From Burkholderiaceae bacterium (GTDB lineage: Bacteria; Pseudomonadota; Gammaproteobacteria; Burkholderiales; Burkholderiaceae_C): a DNA stretch of 61,775 nucleotides. Shown here one piece after another: positions 21,626-32,394 of this stretch. Numbering within the stretch: position 1 is the stretch's first letter; the number at the start of each line of letters is the position of its first letter. The notes below the pieces were generated by a model. It was given only the letters and a program-made list of their open reading frames with translations. It was not told where the DNA came from and did not search any database. The stretch spans positions 1-61,775 of the forward strand of contig JAURWR010000053.1 in assembly GCA_030654805.1 (NCBI GenBank), in the 5' to 3' direction. Both the position numbers and the translations under genes were made by a program.

Positions 21626-22729
21626 ATGACCAGCCTGTTCGACCCCATCCAGATCGGCACCATCGCCGCAGCCAACCGCATCGCGATGGCTCCGCTGACC
21701 CGCAACCGTGCGGCCGCGCATCAGGTGCCGACCGACCTGATGGCCACGTATTACACGCAGCGCGCCAGCGCCGGGCTGATCATCGCCGAGGCCACGCAGA
21801 TCAGCGCCGAAGGCCAGGGCTACCTCGACACGCCGGGCATCTACTCGCCCGAGCAGGTCGCCGGCTGGAAGAAAGTGACCGATGCGGTGCATGCCGCCAG
21901 CGGCAAGATCGTGCTGCAGCTGTGGCACGTCGGTCGCATCTCGCACGTGTCGCTGCTGCCGGCCGGCATGCAACCCGTGTCGTCGACGGCGCGTGTTGCA
22001 CAGGCCAAGACGTTCACGAAGGAGGGCTTCGTCGACGTCTCGCCGCCGCGCGCCTTGCGCACCGACGAGATGCCGCGCCTGGTCGCCGACTACCGCCATG
22101 CGGCCCGCTGCGCGATGCAGGCGGGCTTCGATGGCGTCGAGGTGCACAGCGCCAACGGCTATTTGCTCGAACAGTTCCTGCGCGACAGCATCAACGACCG
22201 CACCGATGCGTATGGCGGCTCGATCGAGAACCGTGCGCGTCTGCTGATCGAGGTGATGCAGGCCGTTTCCGACGAGATCGGCGCATCACGCACTGGATTG
22301 CGCCTGAGCCCGGTCACGCCGTTCAACGACGCCGATCAGGACAGCAACGCGCAGGGCCTGTTCAACCACGTGGTGGAACGACTGGCGCCGTTGAAGCTGG
22401 CGTTCTTGCATGTGATCGAGGGTTCGACCGGCGGGCCCCGCGACAACGTGCCGTTCGACTATGAGGCGCTGCGCGTGCGCTACAAGCAGGGCCACCCGCA
22501 GGGCGCCTGGATGGTCAACAACGGCTACGACCGCCAGATGGCGATCGACGTCGTGGCGCAGGGCCGCGCCGACGTGGTCGCCTTCGGGAGGCCGTTCATC
22601 AGCAACCCCGACCTGGTGCGTCGTCTTCGCGACAACGCGCCGCTGAACGCGATGGATGCGGACAAGCTCTACGGCGGAGGAGCCGAGGGCTACACCGACT
22701 ACCCGACGCTGGGTGCATCGCACCGCTGA
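21626..22729 (+). CDS. nemA: Old yellow enzyme, N-ethylmaleimide reductase-like
   Basis: A 367-residue FMN-dependent TIM-barrel reductase of the old yellow enzyme family that reduces activated alkenes and nitro compounds using NAD(P)H. Visible are MAPLTRNRA near the N-terminus, the QLWHVGRISH stretch, the substrate-binding HSANGYLLEQFLRDSIN, the FMN-binding NDRTDAYGGSIENR and VVAFGRPFISNPDL. The classical NemA/GTN-reductase class is the best fit. A probable bidirectional terminator follows at 22749-22784. No NemR-type repressor is adjacent, so regulation is unknown. Confidence 0.9.
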   Translation: MTSLFDPIQIGTIAAANRIAMAPLTRNRAAAHQVPTDLMATYYTQRASAGLIIAEATQISAEGQGYLDTPGIYSPEQVAGWKKVTDAVHAASGKIVLQLWHVGRISHVSLLPAGMQPVSSTARVAQAKTFTKEGFVDVSPPRALRTDEMPRLVADYRHAARCAMQAGFDGVEVHSANGYLLEQFLRDSINDRTDAYGGSIENRARLLIEVMQAVSDEIGASRTGLRLSPVTPFNDADQDSNAQGLFNHVVERLAPLKLAFLHVIEGSTGGPRDNVPFDYEALRVRYKQGHPQGAWMVNNGYDRQMAIDVVAQGRADVVAFGRPFISNPDLVRRLRDNAPLNAMDADKLYGGGAEGYTDYPTLGASHR

Positions 22730-22748
22730 CCGCGTCGGAAGGAGATCG

Positions 22749-22784
22749 AAAGGGCCGTACCGGAGGTTCCGGCACGGCCCTTTT
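22749..22784. terminator. Bidirectional intrinsic terminator between the OYE and BON-LysM genes
   Basis: A long stem, AAGGGCCGTACCGGA then GGT then TCCGGCACGGCCCTT, followed by a T run on the plus strand and with A residues on the other side, so it can serve both converging genes. It has one A-C mismatch in the stem. Confidence 0.9.
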
Positions 22785-22799
22785 CCATGGGGGCGTCGC

Positions 22800-23309
22800 T
22801 CAGGCCGGAATGCGCAGCAACTGCCCTGGATAGATCTTGTCCGGGTGGCTGAGCATGGGCTTGTTGGCCTCGAAGATCTTCGGGTACTGGCCGGCATTGC
22901 CGTAGTAGGTCTTGGCGATCGCCGACAGCGTGTCGCCGCGCACCACCAGGTGGTACTGCGACTCGTCGGCCGGCGTGGCGACCGTCATCCGGTCATCGAC
23001 CTGCGCCACCCCGTGCACGTTGCCGCAGCACAGCAGGATCTTTTCCTTCGTCGCCTGGTCGGCCGCTTCGCCGGACACGCTGACCGTGCCGGTGGCGCCG
23101 TCGAATGCGACGCTCAGTCCCGCAGCGTCGAGTTTCTGGGTCGCGATGTAGGTCTCGATTGCCGAGCTGGCTTTCAGGTTGGCGGCGGCCGCCGTAGCCT
23201 GGAGTTCGGCGCTGTCGGGTGCGCTTTGTGCCTTCACGGCCGCCGCCTCGGTGTCCTTGTGTCCGAACAGCTTCTCGCCGGCTTCCTTGAAAAAACTGAT
23301 GATGCTCAT
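22800..23309 (-). CDS. BON and LysM domain protein (Kbp/YgaU-like)
   Basis: A 169-residue soluble protein with no clear signal peptide. It has an N-terminal helix ([16 protein letters not shown]), a BON domain (about 45-110) and a C-terminal LysM domain (about 118-168) containing [33 protein letters not shown]. This is the organisation of E. coli Kbp (YgaU), a cytoplasmic K+-binding protein. The start is the ATG at 23307-23309, which follows an AGGAGA ribosome-binding site; an open frame further upstream is not supported. Expression is probably monocistronic, ending in the shared terminator. Potassium binding is inferred from the family only. Confidence 0.9.
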   Translation of the reverse strand: MSIISFFKEAGEKLFGHKDTEAAAVKAQSAPDSAELQATAAAANLKASSAIETYIATQKLDAAGLSVAFDGATGTVSVSGEAADQATKEKILLCCGNVHGVAQVDDRMTVATPADESQYHLVVRGDTLSAIAKTYYGNAGQYPKIFEANKPMLSHPDKIYPGQLLRIPA

Positions 23310-23413
23310 CGACGTCTCCTGTGAGGGGTGAACTGCGCTGTCGGTCAACGACTCGCCGGTCGACTCTAGCAGCGGCCCGTGTCGAAGCCATGCGCCCATG
23401 CAGGCGCGTGCGT

Positions 23414-23989
23414 TCAGGACCGCTGCGGCGAGCGACGGGCCCGGAACAGTTCGGTGATGCCCACGTCGCGTGGGCCAGGGATCAGCTCGAAAGACTCCCC
23501 CGCAACCAGCGGGCCGGGTACGCGCACCGACAGGTAGAAGCCGCACCAGGCGTTCGCGGCCATCAGCTTGGCAGCCTGGTTGAAACCCATCGTCGCGTTG
23601 AACTTGAAACACGGGAAGCGAGGCTCGCTGACCGCCAGATCGCAGTTCGCGAAGCGCAGCACGTCGCCGACGCAGACCTGACTTTCCAGCAATCCGGTGA
23701 TCGTCAGGTTCTCGCCCATGAAGCCGTGCGGCAGCTCGTCGTTCCAGCCGGCCACGCCGGCCTGCGCGCGCACCGTCTGCCAGAACGCGTAGTGCTCGAT
23801 CGGGTAGGCATAGACCGCCTTGCTCAGGCCGCCGTGCACCGACTGATCGGCCTGCTCGTCGCCGACGAGGCCCAGCGGTCGAGCCTCGACTGGGCCGTTG
23901 ACGCTGCGTTTGTGGATCGCGGTGAGCACCTCGCGCCCGTCGATGGTGATTGCGTGGGCGTTGGCGACGTTGATGCTGAGGACGTGCAT
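23414..23989 (-). CDS. MOSC domain protein (YiiM-like)
   Basis: A 191-residue single-domain MOSC protein. The domain includes [25 protein letters not shown] and GENLTITGL, and a conserved cysteine near RFPCFKFN that can bind molybdenum cofactor sulfur. Standalone MOSC proteins such as YiiM take part in reduction of N-hydroxylated compounds or sulfur transfer to Moco. It follows a TupA-like oxyanion-binding protein gene by 65 bases on the same strand, hinting at a molybdenum or tungsten theme, though no permease or ATPase is present. Confidence 0.9.
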   Translation of the reverse strand: MHVLSINVANAHAITIDGREVLTAIHKRSVNGPVEARPLGLVGDEQADQSVHGGLSKAVYAYPIEHYAFWQTVRAQAGVAGWNDELPHGFMGENLTITGLLESQVCVGDVLRFANCDLAVSEPRFPCFKFNATMGFNQAAKLMAANAWCGFYLSVRVPGPLVAGESFELIPGPRDVGITELFRARRSPQRS

Positions 23990-24054
23990 GGTGGTTGGGA
24001 GCTTGTTGGCGGATGGGTTTCAGCGTGTGCGCGGTGTGCCGGCTCCAGGTCGGC

Positions 24055-24870
24055 TCAAGGCGACACCGCGCGGTAGGCCGGCAGCGTCGAGATCGCTTGG
24101 CGTCCCATGCGGCTCGAAAGCCAGCTCATGAACAGTTTGCCAGCCGGGTGGTCGACGTGAAACGAGCGCATCGCGTGTACGGGCGCCTGCATCAGCGGAT
24201 CGCCGTCGACCAGCACGCCGAAGTCTTTCTGACGCACTGCCGGCGGGGCTGCATCCCAGACGCCGCGCTCGACCAAGCAGCAGGCTCGGCCTGCGCGGGC
24301 GGCAGCCAGGGCGCTCTGACCCGGCGCCGGAGACCGGTACCACGAAGGCTGCGGCGCCACCCGGGCGGCACGCCAGAGGACCGATTCGAGTTCGCGTGTG
24401 CCGGAGCCTTCCGGCGCGCCGATGAATGGCGCGCCGACCCGCGCCAGGCCCGACAAGGCCGGTGCGACATGCGTCTGCGCGGCCAGGACGTCGAGGCCGG
24501 AGCGCAGCGCGGTGGGGCCGACGATCAGGAAGTCGACGGTGGCAATCTGCCGTCGGTCGCGCAGCAGGCCGAGTTGCTCCGACTCGGCCTCGGCCTGCGG
24601 CGCGTTCAGCAACGCGCCGTCGTGCTCGCCCCGCTCAAGTTCGGCGAGCAGGTCGCGCGCCGGCCCGGGCAGCAGGCGGATCGCGATGCCGGCATCGCGC
24701 CCGAAGCCGCGTTGCAGGCGGGAGGCGAGCCCCGATTCGGCCAGCGCCTGATCGACCGCCAGCCTGAACGGATCGTCCCGCGATCGGGGCAGGTTGGCGC
24801 GCGTCACAGCCGGGGCTGCGGCGCAGGCGGCGACCGACATTCGAAGCAGGGCGTGGCGGCGGGTGGGCAT
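24055..24870 (-). CDS. TupA-like substrate-binding protein
   Basis: A 271-residue exported binding protein of the periplasmic-binding-protein family to which tungstate/molybdate-binding TupA belongs. The signature-like stretch DFLIVGP is present (about residues 112-118), as are [19 protein letters not shown] and a C-terminal [11 protein letters not shown]. The N-terminus has paired arginines ([11 protein letters not shown]) and an Ala-rich core consistent with a Tat or Sec signal. The ATG at 24868-24870 was chosen; an upstream GTG would add ten residues. The central domain is diverged and has two adjacent cysteines (RACCLVE), so ligand identity is uncertain. A MOSC gene follows. Confidence 0.75.
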   Translation of the reverse strand: MPTRRHALLRMSVAACAAAPAVTRANLPRSRDDPFRLAVDQALAESGLASRLQRGFGRDAGIAIRLLPGPARDLLAELERGEHDGALLNAPQAEAESEQLGLLRDRRQIATVDFLIVGPTALRSGLDVLAAQTHVAPALSGLARVGAPFIGAPEGSGTRELESVLWRAARVAPQPSWYRSPAPGQSALAAARAGRACCLVERGVWDAAPPAVRQKDFGVLVDGDPLMQAPVHAMRSFHVDHPAGKLFMSWLSSRMGRQAISTLPAYRAVSP

Positions 24871-25001
24871 GCGTTCGGAGTCTAGGCGGCCGGCATCCAC
24901 TGTTTTTGAACGCGTGCATCAAGGCAGATGAAACCAATCCCGTCGTCACGCTTCTACAGTACATCCCCAGCAAGCCTCCCCGGTATGCCCAAGCCCAGGC
25001 C

Positions 25002-25550
25002 ATGAACCGAACGAATCCGACCCGATACACCACCACCGCGATCGTGCTGCACTGGCTGCTCGCGCTGGTCATCCTGGGTTCGTTCAGCCTGGGCCTGTAC
25101 ATGGACGATCTGCCGCTCACGCCGCAACGCGTCAAGCTGTTCAACTGGCACAAGTGGGCCGGTGTCACGATCCTCGCGCTGTCGGCGTTCAGGCTGCTGT
25201 GGCGCCTGACGCACCGTCCTCCGCCCGATGTGCCGATGCCGATGTGGCAGCAACGCGCGTCGCATCTGACGCACCGCGCGTTGTACGTGCTTTTCTTTGC
25301 GGTCCCGCTGGTCGGCTGGGCCTACAGCTCGGCGGCCGGGTTCCCCATCGTGTGGTTCGGTGTGCTGCCGTTGCCTGACTTCGTGCCGGTCGACAAGGCG
25401 CTGGCCGAGGCCATCAAGCCGTTTCACGGCGCGCTCGCATGGGCGCTGATCGTGGCCGTCGTGCTGCACATCGCCGGGGCGTTGAAGCACCAGTTCGTCG
25501 ACCGCGACGGACTGATCGCACGCATGTGGCCGAGCCGCCTTCGTGCCTGA
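25002..25550 (+). CDS. Cytochrome b561 family protein
   Basis: A 182-residue inner-membrane di-haem cytochrome with four transmembrane helices. The haem ligands are readable: H in VLHWLLALV (about residue 18), H in NWHKWAG, H in PFHGALAWALI and H in VLHIAGALKHQF. This matches CybB/YceJ proteins that move electrons between quinones and periplasmic partners. The ATG at 25002 was selected because it puts the first helix at the N-terminus. It is followed 49 bases later by two YceI genes, the same arrangement as E. coli yceJ-yceI. Confidence 0.95.
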   Translation: MNRTNPTRYTTTAIVLHWLLALVILGSFSLGLYMDDLPLTPQRVKLFNWHKWAGVTILALSAFRLLWRLTHRPPPDVPMPMWQQRASHLTHRALYVLFFAVPLVGWAYSSAAGFPIVWFGVLPLPDFVPVDKALAEAIKPFHGALAWALIVAVVLHIAGALKHQFVDRDGLIARMWPSRLRA

Positions 25551-25599
25551 TGCTGCTGCGGTTCTTCGCTGCTCTCTCACTCCAACGGATCCACCTCCC

Positions 25600-26166
25600 A
25601 TGAAACTTTTTTCTGTCGCTGCACTGTGTGCGCTGGTCGGGCTGATCGCCTTGCCCGCGCTGGCGCAGCAGAAGGTCGTGCCTGCGCAAAGCGAGATCGG
25701 CTTCGTCACCCGCCAGATGGGCGTCCCTGTTGACGGCAAGTTCCGCAAGTTCGACGCACAGGTCATGTTCGATCCGAAGCAGCCTGCCGCCGCGAAGATC
25801 GGCTTCACGATCGATCTGGTCAGTGCGTCCATTGGCACCGCCGAGACCGAGGCCGAGCTCGTCAAGCCGGACTGGTTCGACACCAAGAAGTTTCCACAAG
25901 CCACCTTCACCTCGACTGTCGTGAAGCCGACCGGGGCAGGCAAATTCGACGTCGCCGGCACGCTGAGCATCAAGGGCAGCAGCCAGGCTGTCGTGGTGCC
26001 GGTGATGCTGGTCCAGACTGGCGCGATGACCACCGCGACCGGCGCCTTCACGCTGAAGCGGCTCGACTTCAAGATCGGCGCGGGCGACTGGGGCGACACC
26101 TCGATCGTCGCCAACGACGTGCAGGTGAAGTTCAAGCTGACGCTGACCGGCGTCGGCGCGCTGTGA
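25600..26166 (+). CDS. YceI family periplasmic protein (first copy)
   Basis: A 188-residue exported lipocalin-like protein. A signal peptide (about 1-21, ending LPALAQ) is followed by the YceI fold: SEIGFVTRQMGVPVDGKFRKFDAQVMFDP, then FPQATFTSTVV, TLSIKGSSQAVVVPV and a terminal beta strand. YceI proteins bind isoprenoid quinones or similar lipids. The segment FVTRQMGVPVDGKF differs from the HFG version in the second copy. The gene is in an operon-like row with cytochrome b561 upstream and the second yceI downstream. Confidence 0.93.
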   Translation: MKLFSVAALCALVGLIALPALAQQKVVPAQSEIGFVTRQMGVPVDGKFRKFDAQVMFDPKQPAAAKIGFTIDLVSASIGTAETEAELVKPDWFDTKKFPQATFTSTVVKPTGAGKFDVAGTLSIKGSSQAVVVPVMLVQTGAMTTATGAFTLKRLDFKIGAGDWGDTSIVANDVQVKFKLTLTGVGAL

Positions 26167-26227
26167 TCCGCCCGATCAATCTCCCCAACCCTCCGCTTCT
26201 CAACAGCTCCCCAACAGGAAACACCGC

Positions 26228-26803
26228 ATGAAGACCTCCCCACTTGCCGCACTGGGCGCCGCCCTGCTCGTCACCGCCGGTCTGGCGCAGGCCGAAAGTG
26301 CCGCCTACAACGTCGAACCGACGCACACCTACGTGACCTTCGAGGTGCGCCACTTCGGTACCTCGACCAACCGGGGCCGCTTCGACAAGAAGGAAGGCAC
26401 GATCACCATCGATCGCGCCGCCAAGACCGGCCAGGCCGACATCACCATCGACATGACCTCGATCAGCACCGGCCTGGCGCTGTTCGACACCCACATGAAG
26501 GGCGAGAACTTTTTCAAGGCCAAGGATTTCCCGACCGCCAGGTTCGTCGGCGACAAGTTCAGCTTCGACGGCGACAAGGTCACTGCCGTGGCCGGCACGC
26601 TGACCCTGCTCGGCAAGACGCAGCCGGTCACGCTGACCGCCACTCACTTCAACTGCTACGACAGCCCGTTCCTGAAGCGCGAGGTCTGTGGCGGCGATTT
26701 CGAGACCACGATCCAGCGCAGCACTTTCGGCATGACCTACGGGCTGCCGGGGATCCCGGACAACATCAAGCTGCTGATCCAGATCGAAGCCGTTAAGCAG
26801 TAA
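26228..26803 (+). CDS. YceI family periplasmic protein (second copy)
   Basis: A 191-residue exported lipocalin-like protein with a signal peptide ending near LAQAES and a canonical start YNVEPTHTYVTFEVRHFGTSTNRGRF. Further family features are FKAKDFPTARF, AGTLTLLGKTQPVTLTATHFNCY and a C-terminal IQIEAVKQ. It contains a cysteine pair (NCY and EVCGG). The two YceI copies differ considerably in sequence and probably bind different ligands or work as a pair beside the b561 membrane partner. Two GC-rich hairpins follow. Confidence 0.95.
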   Translation: MKTSPLAALGAALLVTAGLAQAESAAYNVEPTHTYVTFEVRHFGTSTNRGRFDKKEGTITIDRAAKTGQADITIDMTSISTGLALFDTHMKGENFFKAKDFPTARFVGDKFSFDGDKVTAVAGTLTLLGKTQPVTLTATHFNCYDSPFLKREVCGGDFETTIQRSTFGMTYGLPGIPDNIKLLIQIEAVKQ

Positions 26804-26824
26804 GCCCCGGCCGATCACCCCCCA

Positions 26825-26871
26825 CCGGGCTCTCCGCCCGGTCCGGGCCGCCCCTTGCGCGGGTGGCCCGG
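26825..26871. terminator. Two adjacent GC-rich hairpins after the yceI genes
   Basis: CCGGGC/GCCCGG around TCTCC, then CCGGGCCGCCC pairing with GGGTGGCCCGG. No T run follows, so this may be a weak or factor-dependent terminator. The rest of the 353-base gap (26804-27156) holds no open frame of note. It does have a further inverted repeat at 27049-27121. Confidence 0.35.
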
Positions 26872-27048
26872 CGCTCCGGCTGTCTGCCGCAGCGCCCACC
26901 CCCGTTTCCTTTCGCGATCGATCGACATGCCGGCCCGTCAGTGTTGCCGAGTGGATTCGTCTGTCAGCAGATGTCAGCGCAGGGCCCGCGAGGCATCGCT
27001 CGTGCACTAAAACCCCGTGGGGTCAGAAAGCCCTTCGACGGTGTGCGG

Positions 27049-27121
27049 TCCGTCACGACCTGCGGCAACCCGTGGTTCAAAGCGACGTTTCTGGGTCGCG
27101 CAGGTTGTTGCGGGTGACGGA
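27049..27121. repeat. Inverted repeat in the leader of the DUF1800 gene
   Basis: Perfect 8-base arms TCCGTCAC (27049-27056) and GTGACGGA (27114-27121) enclose a region in which CCTGC and CAAC words are also partly repeated. It ends 23 bases before the ribosome-binding site of the DUF1800 gene. It may fold in the mRNA leader or bind a regulator. It does not match a riboswitch I know. Confidence 0.4.
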
Positions 27122-27156
27122 TATCACCCCTTTTGTAAGCAAATGGAGGAGTCGCG

Positions 27157-29157
27157 ATGCGTGTTCGAAACGAAGTGAAACGACGCTGTTCGCACGGCAG
27201 AGCGCCGGCGCGCTGGGCCACCGCGTTGATGGCCAGCGGGGCGTTCATCACCTCGGGTGGTGCCGCTGCTGCTGCAACCAGCGGTGCAGCAGCACCCGCT
27301 CCCACGCCGCAATGGGTGAAGGTGGCGGACGAGGGTGGCACCTTCAAGCTGCTCGAAGCCAAGAAGGTTCGTTTCGGCGCTTCCAACGCGGGGTGGATCC
27401 TGAAGAAATCGCTGCTCGGTACGGTCGCCTGCACCACAGCGTTCTTCGGTCGAGATCCGGCGAAGGGCGCCGCGAAGCAATGCCAGGTCTACAAGCAGGT
27501 CGCCGCAGCGCCTGCACCTGCGCCGGCACCGAGTCCTGCGCCGGCACCGACGCCGACTCCCCAGCCGGCCACCGACGCGGCGGTCCGCGATGCGGTGCGT
27601 CTGGCCGCGCAAGCCAGTTTCGGCAACACCGAGGCGCTGGCCGCCGAGATCAAGACGCAAGGTGCATCCAAGTGGGTCGCGTCGCAGATGGCGCTGGCCA
27701 CCTCGCACTACACCAGCGGCGGCAATGGCACGGTGCACCAGAACACCAGCAACACCGACTATTGCGATCAGCCCGCGCATGCCGGTCCCAATTGCTGGCG
27801 CGACAACTACTCGACCATCCCGCTGGTCTGGGATTTCTACCGCAACGCCATTTCCAAGCCCGACCAGTTGCGCCAGCGTGTCGCCTTCGCGCTGCAGCAG
27901 ATCGTGGTCGTCAGTGGCAACGAGGCCGATGGCGCCTACGGGTTCCGCAGCTACCACAACACGCTGCTCGACAACGCCTTCGGCAACTACCGGCAGGTGT
28001 TGAAGAAGGTCGCGCTGTCGCCGGTGATGGGCGATTTCCTGAACAACGTCAACAACGACAAGTCGGCGCCGAACGAGAACTTCGCGCGCGAGTTGCTGCA
28101 ACTGTTTGCGGTGGGCACCTGCCAGTTGAACACCGATGGCACCCTGCGCGGTGGCGCCTGCGCGCCGACCTACGACAACGACATGGTGCGGTCGTACGCC
28201 TACGCGCTGACCGGCTGGACCTACCCCGCAGGCGGCGCGACCCCCTGGGGTTGCTGGCCCCAGGGCACCCACTGCCGCTACTACGGAGGCGACATGGTGC
28301 CCGTCGAGACGCGTCACGACACCGCTGCCCGCACGCTGATGTCGGGCGTGGCGCTGGCAGCGGGTCACAAGGCGCCGGCGGCGCTCGAGGCCGTGCTCGA
28401 CAGCCTGATCGCGCACCCGAACACCGCCCCGTTCATTGGCAAGCAGCTGATACAGCAGCTCGTCAGCAGCAACCCATCGTCGGCCTACGTCGGCCGCGTG
28501 TCGGCGGCCTTCGTCGCGGGCAAGTATTTGACCTTCGGGACCGGACAGCGTGGCGACCTCGCGGCCACCGTGGCCGCCGTTCTGCTCGATCCCGAAGCGC
28601 GCAGTGCCACCGTCATCACCAATGGCGGCAAGTTGCGTGACCCGGTGCTGATGTTCACCAGCGTGCTTCGCGGGCTGAACGGGAAAAGCGACGGCGATGC
28701 GCTGAGCTGGTGGTGGGGCGAGGAGTTGCGCGAGCACGTCTTCCGTCCGCCGTCGGTGTTCAACTTCTATCCGCCGGACTACCCGGTGGCGGGCACGGCC
28801 CTGGTCGGCCCGAGCTTCGGCATCCACAACGCCAACGCGGCGCTGCAGCGGTTGAACTACCTCACCTACCTGCTCGAATGGGGCGGATCCGCCCCGGCAG
28901 CCGGCGTGCCCAACGCGATCGGCACCCAGGTCAACCTGACCGCATTCACCACCGATGCGGCCGACGCCGGCAAGCTGGTCGACCGGCTGTCGGTGATCGC
29001 CACCGGGCAGCCGTTGCCTGCCACGACGCGTGCGGAGATCATCAAGGCGGTGTCGTGGTGGACCGCGAGCACCGACCAGACCAACTGGAAAATCAACCGG
29101 GCCAAGACGGCGGCCTACCTCGTCTTCGCGACGCCGAATTTCCAGGTCCAGCGCTGA
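27157..29157 (+). CDS. DUF1800 family exported protein
   Basis: A 666-residue secreted or envelope protein. A basic leader with an Ala-rich hydrophobic core is followed by a small region (about 50-112) and a Pro/Ala linker (about 115-138). The DUF1800 domain spans about 145-660, with DQLRQRVAFALQQI, the family signature PNENFARELLQLFAVG and RPPSVFNFYPPDY. Several cysteines (YCDQ, PNCW, VGTCQ, GGACA, GCWPQ, THCRY) suggest disulfides. A GGAGGA ribosome-binding site lies at 27145-27150. DUF1800 genes are almost always next to DUF1501 genes, as here. The biochemical role is unknown. Confidence 0.93.
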   Translation: MRVRNEVKRRCSHGRAPARWATALMASGAFITSGGAAAAATSGAAAPAPTPQWVKVADEGGTFKLLEAKKVRFGASNAGWILKKSLLGTVACTTAFFGRDPAKGAAKQCQVYKQVAAAPAPAPAPSPAPAPTPTPQPATDAAVRDAVRLAAQASFGNTEALAAEIKTQGASKWVASQMALATSHYTSGGNGTVHQNTSNTDYCDQPAHAGPNCWRDNYSTIPLVWDFYRNAISKPDQLRQRVAFALQQIVVVSGNEADGAYGFRSYHNTLLDNAFGNYRQVLKKVALSPVMGDFLNNVNNDKSAPNENFARELLQLFAVGTCQLNTDGTLRGGACAPTYDNDMVRSYAYALTGWTYPAGGATPWGCWPQGTHCRYYGGDMVPVETRHDTAARTLMSGVALAAGHKAPAALEAVLDSLIAHPNTAPFIGKQLIQQLVSSNPSSAYVGRVSAAFVAGKYLTFGTGQRGDLAATVAAVLLDPEARSATVITNGGKLRDPVLMFTSVLRGLNGKSDGDALSWWWGEELREHVFRPPSVFNFYPPDYPVAGTALVGPSFGIHNANAALQRLNYLTYLLEWGGSAPAAGVPNAIGTQVNLTAFTTDAADAGKLVDRLSVIATGQPLPATTRAEIIKAVSWWTASTDQTNWKINRAKTAAYLVFATPNFQVQR

Positions 29158-29179
29158 GCGCCTCGAAAAAGGAAACCTC

Positions 29180-30619
29180 ATGAACAAGACGATTTCATTC
29201 GATGCCCGCCGACGTTGGTTGCTGCAATCGGGCGCCAGTTGCGCCAGCGCGCTCGGCATGGGCAGCGTCGGCAACCTGCTGCTGGGCACCCGCCCCGCGC
29301 ACGCGGCCGATTACAAGGCCCTGGTCTGCATCTTCCTGTACGGTGGCAACGATGGCCTGAACACCATCGTGCCGTCGGATGCCGCGCGCCACGGCCAGTA
29401 CAGTGGTGTGCGCGGCGCGCTGGCGATTCCGCGCGACCGGCTGGTGCCCTTGCCCGGCACCGAGTTCGGTCTGCACCCGTCGCTCTCGGCGCTGTCCGCA
29501 GCGGCGGCGGCCGGCCACATCGCACCGGTGTTCAACGTCGGCCCGCTGTATGCGCCGCTGACCAAGGCGCAATACCGTTCCACGCCCGGTGGCGCCGCGT
29601 TGAAGCCGGATGGCCTGTTCTCGCATTCCGATCAGCAGGTGCTGTGGGAGACCGCGACCACCCATTCGCAGGAGCGCACCGGCTGGGGCGGCCGCGCGTC
29701 GTCGGTGCTGGGCACGGTGAATCCCGTGATCTCGGTCGGCGGCAGCGCCCGTTTCGGATTGACGGCGCTGCAGTCGCCGCTGGTGCTGCCGGGGCCGGGC
29801 AGCACCTTCGGTGCCTACGGTCTGCAACCCGAAGACCTGAAGTGGGCACCGGTCGCCGCACGCAAGGCGGCCATCGATGTGATGTACGCCCAGTCGCAGG
29901 ACACCGTTCTGGCCGAGGCGTACTCGCGCATGCAGCGCGACGCGTTCGCGATGTCGCAGCGCCTGGGCGCGCTGGTCAAGGTCGAGCCCGGCAAGGCCGG
30001 CTCCAACCCGGCGATCGACTTGGCCTTTGCATCGATCACCTCGGGTGGTCGCATTTCCACCGGGCTGGGCCGCCAGCTTTATCAGGTGGCCAAGTTGATC
30101 GCGGGCAACGCGACGGTGCAGGGTGACCGGCAGATCTTCTTCGCTCAGGCGGGTGGTTTCGACATGCATGCCGGTCAGGTCGCCGGCAGTGCCACCGAAG
30201 GCGAGCACGCGCGACGCCTGCAGGAAGTCGGCGACGCACTGGCCGCGTTCTATACCGCGATGAAGAACCTCGGCCTCGGCCAGTCGGTCACCGCCTTCAC
30301 GCAAAGCGACTTCGGTCGCACCTTCAAGCCCAACAGCAGCAACGGCACCGACCACGCCTGGGGCAACCAGCATCTGGTGGTCGGCGGTGCCGTGCGCGGC
30401 AGCGCCACCTACGGCACCTACCCGCAGCTGGTGCTCGGCGGTGATGACGATGTCGGCACCGAGTCGTGGGAGCAGCAGGGGCGCTGGATACCGACGACCT
30501 CGGTCGATCAGTACGCAGCCACCTTGCTGGGCTGGTTCGGCGCCAGCGATGCGCAACTCGACGCCGCGCTGCCCAACCTGCGCAACTTTGGCACGCGAAG
30601 GCGGCTCGGCTTCGTCTGA
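29180..30619 (+). CDS. DUF1501 family exported protein (Tat signal)
   Basis: A 479-residue protein of the DUF1501 family, related to the alkaline-phosphatase/sulfatase fold. The N-terminus carries a twin-arginine signal (residues 10-15, RRRWLL) and a signal core ending AHAAD. The domain begins LVCIFLYGGNDGLNTIVP and includes QAGGFDMHAGQ, TQSDFGRTFKPNSSNGTDHAWGNQHLVVGG, which look like the metal- or substrate-binding region. It starts 22 bases after the DUF1800 stop behind an AAGGAAA ribosome-binding site, so the two form an operon. The start at 29180 is preferred to an upstream frame overlapping the DUF1800 gene. Confidence 0.94.
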   Translation: MNKTISFDARRRWLLQSGASCASALGMGSVGNLLLGTRPAHAADYKALVCIFLYGGNDGLNTIVPSDAARHGQYSGVRGALAIPRDRLVPLPGTEFGLHPSLSALSAAAAAGHIAPVFNVGPLYAPLTKAQYRSTPGGAALKPDGLFSHSDQQVLWETATTHSQERTGWGGRASSVLGTVNPVISVGGSARFGLTALQSPLVLPGPGSTFGAYGLQPEDLKWAPVAARKAAIDVMYAQSQDTVLAEAYSRMQRDAFAMSQRLGALVKVEPGKAGSNPAIDLAFASITSGGRISTGLGRQLYQVAKLIAGNATVQGDRQIFFAQAGGFDMHAGQVAGSATEGEHARRLQEVGDALAAFYTAMKNLGLGQSVTAFTQSDFGRTFKPNSSNGTDHAWGNQHLVVGGAVRGSATYGTYPQLVLGGDDDVGTESWEQQGRWIPTTSVDQYAATLLGWFGASDAQLDAALPNLRNFGTRRRLGFV

Positions 30620-30649
30620 CCGGTCGGCCGGCCTCGATCGGTGGTGCCG

Positions 30650-32164
<1,515 letters not shown>

Positions 32165-32394
32165 GGGGTGCGATGTCCGGCAACCACCGGCGGTGTGCGG
32201 GACAACGCCCGCCAGCTTAGCCGTCAGCAGGCCGGGCAACGTACTGGATTGCGCGCTTGTGACCTGCCGGCACTCGGACTACAACGAAGCCGTTCCGCAA
32301 CCGACCAGGGCAAACCTTTCTGCTGCCGTCCCAACCCTCCTTCCAGCCGAGCCGACCACCGGCCTCGGCCGACGACTCGCAGCGCCATTGCGAC

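Noticed and set aside
32165-32394. A GlpR operator between glpK and glpD
   Set aside because: No match to the GlpR consensus was found by eye in this 230-base gap, and no clear promoter stood out.
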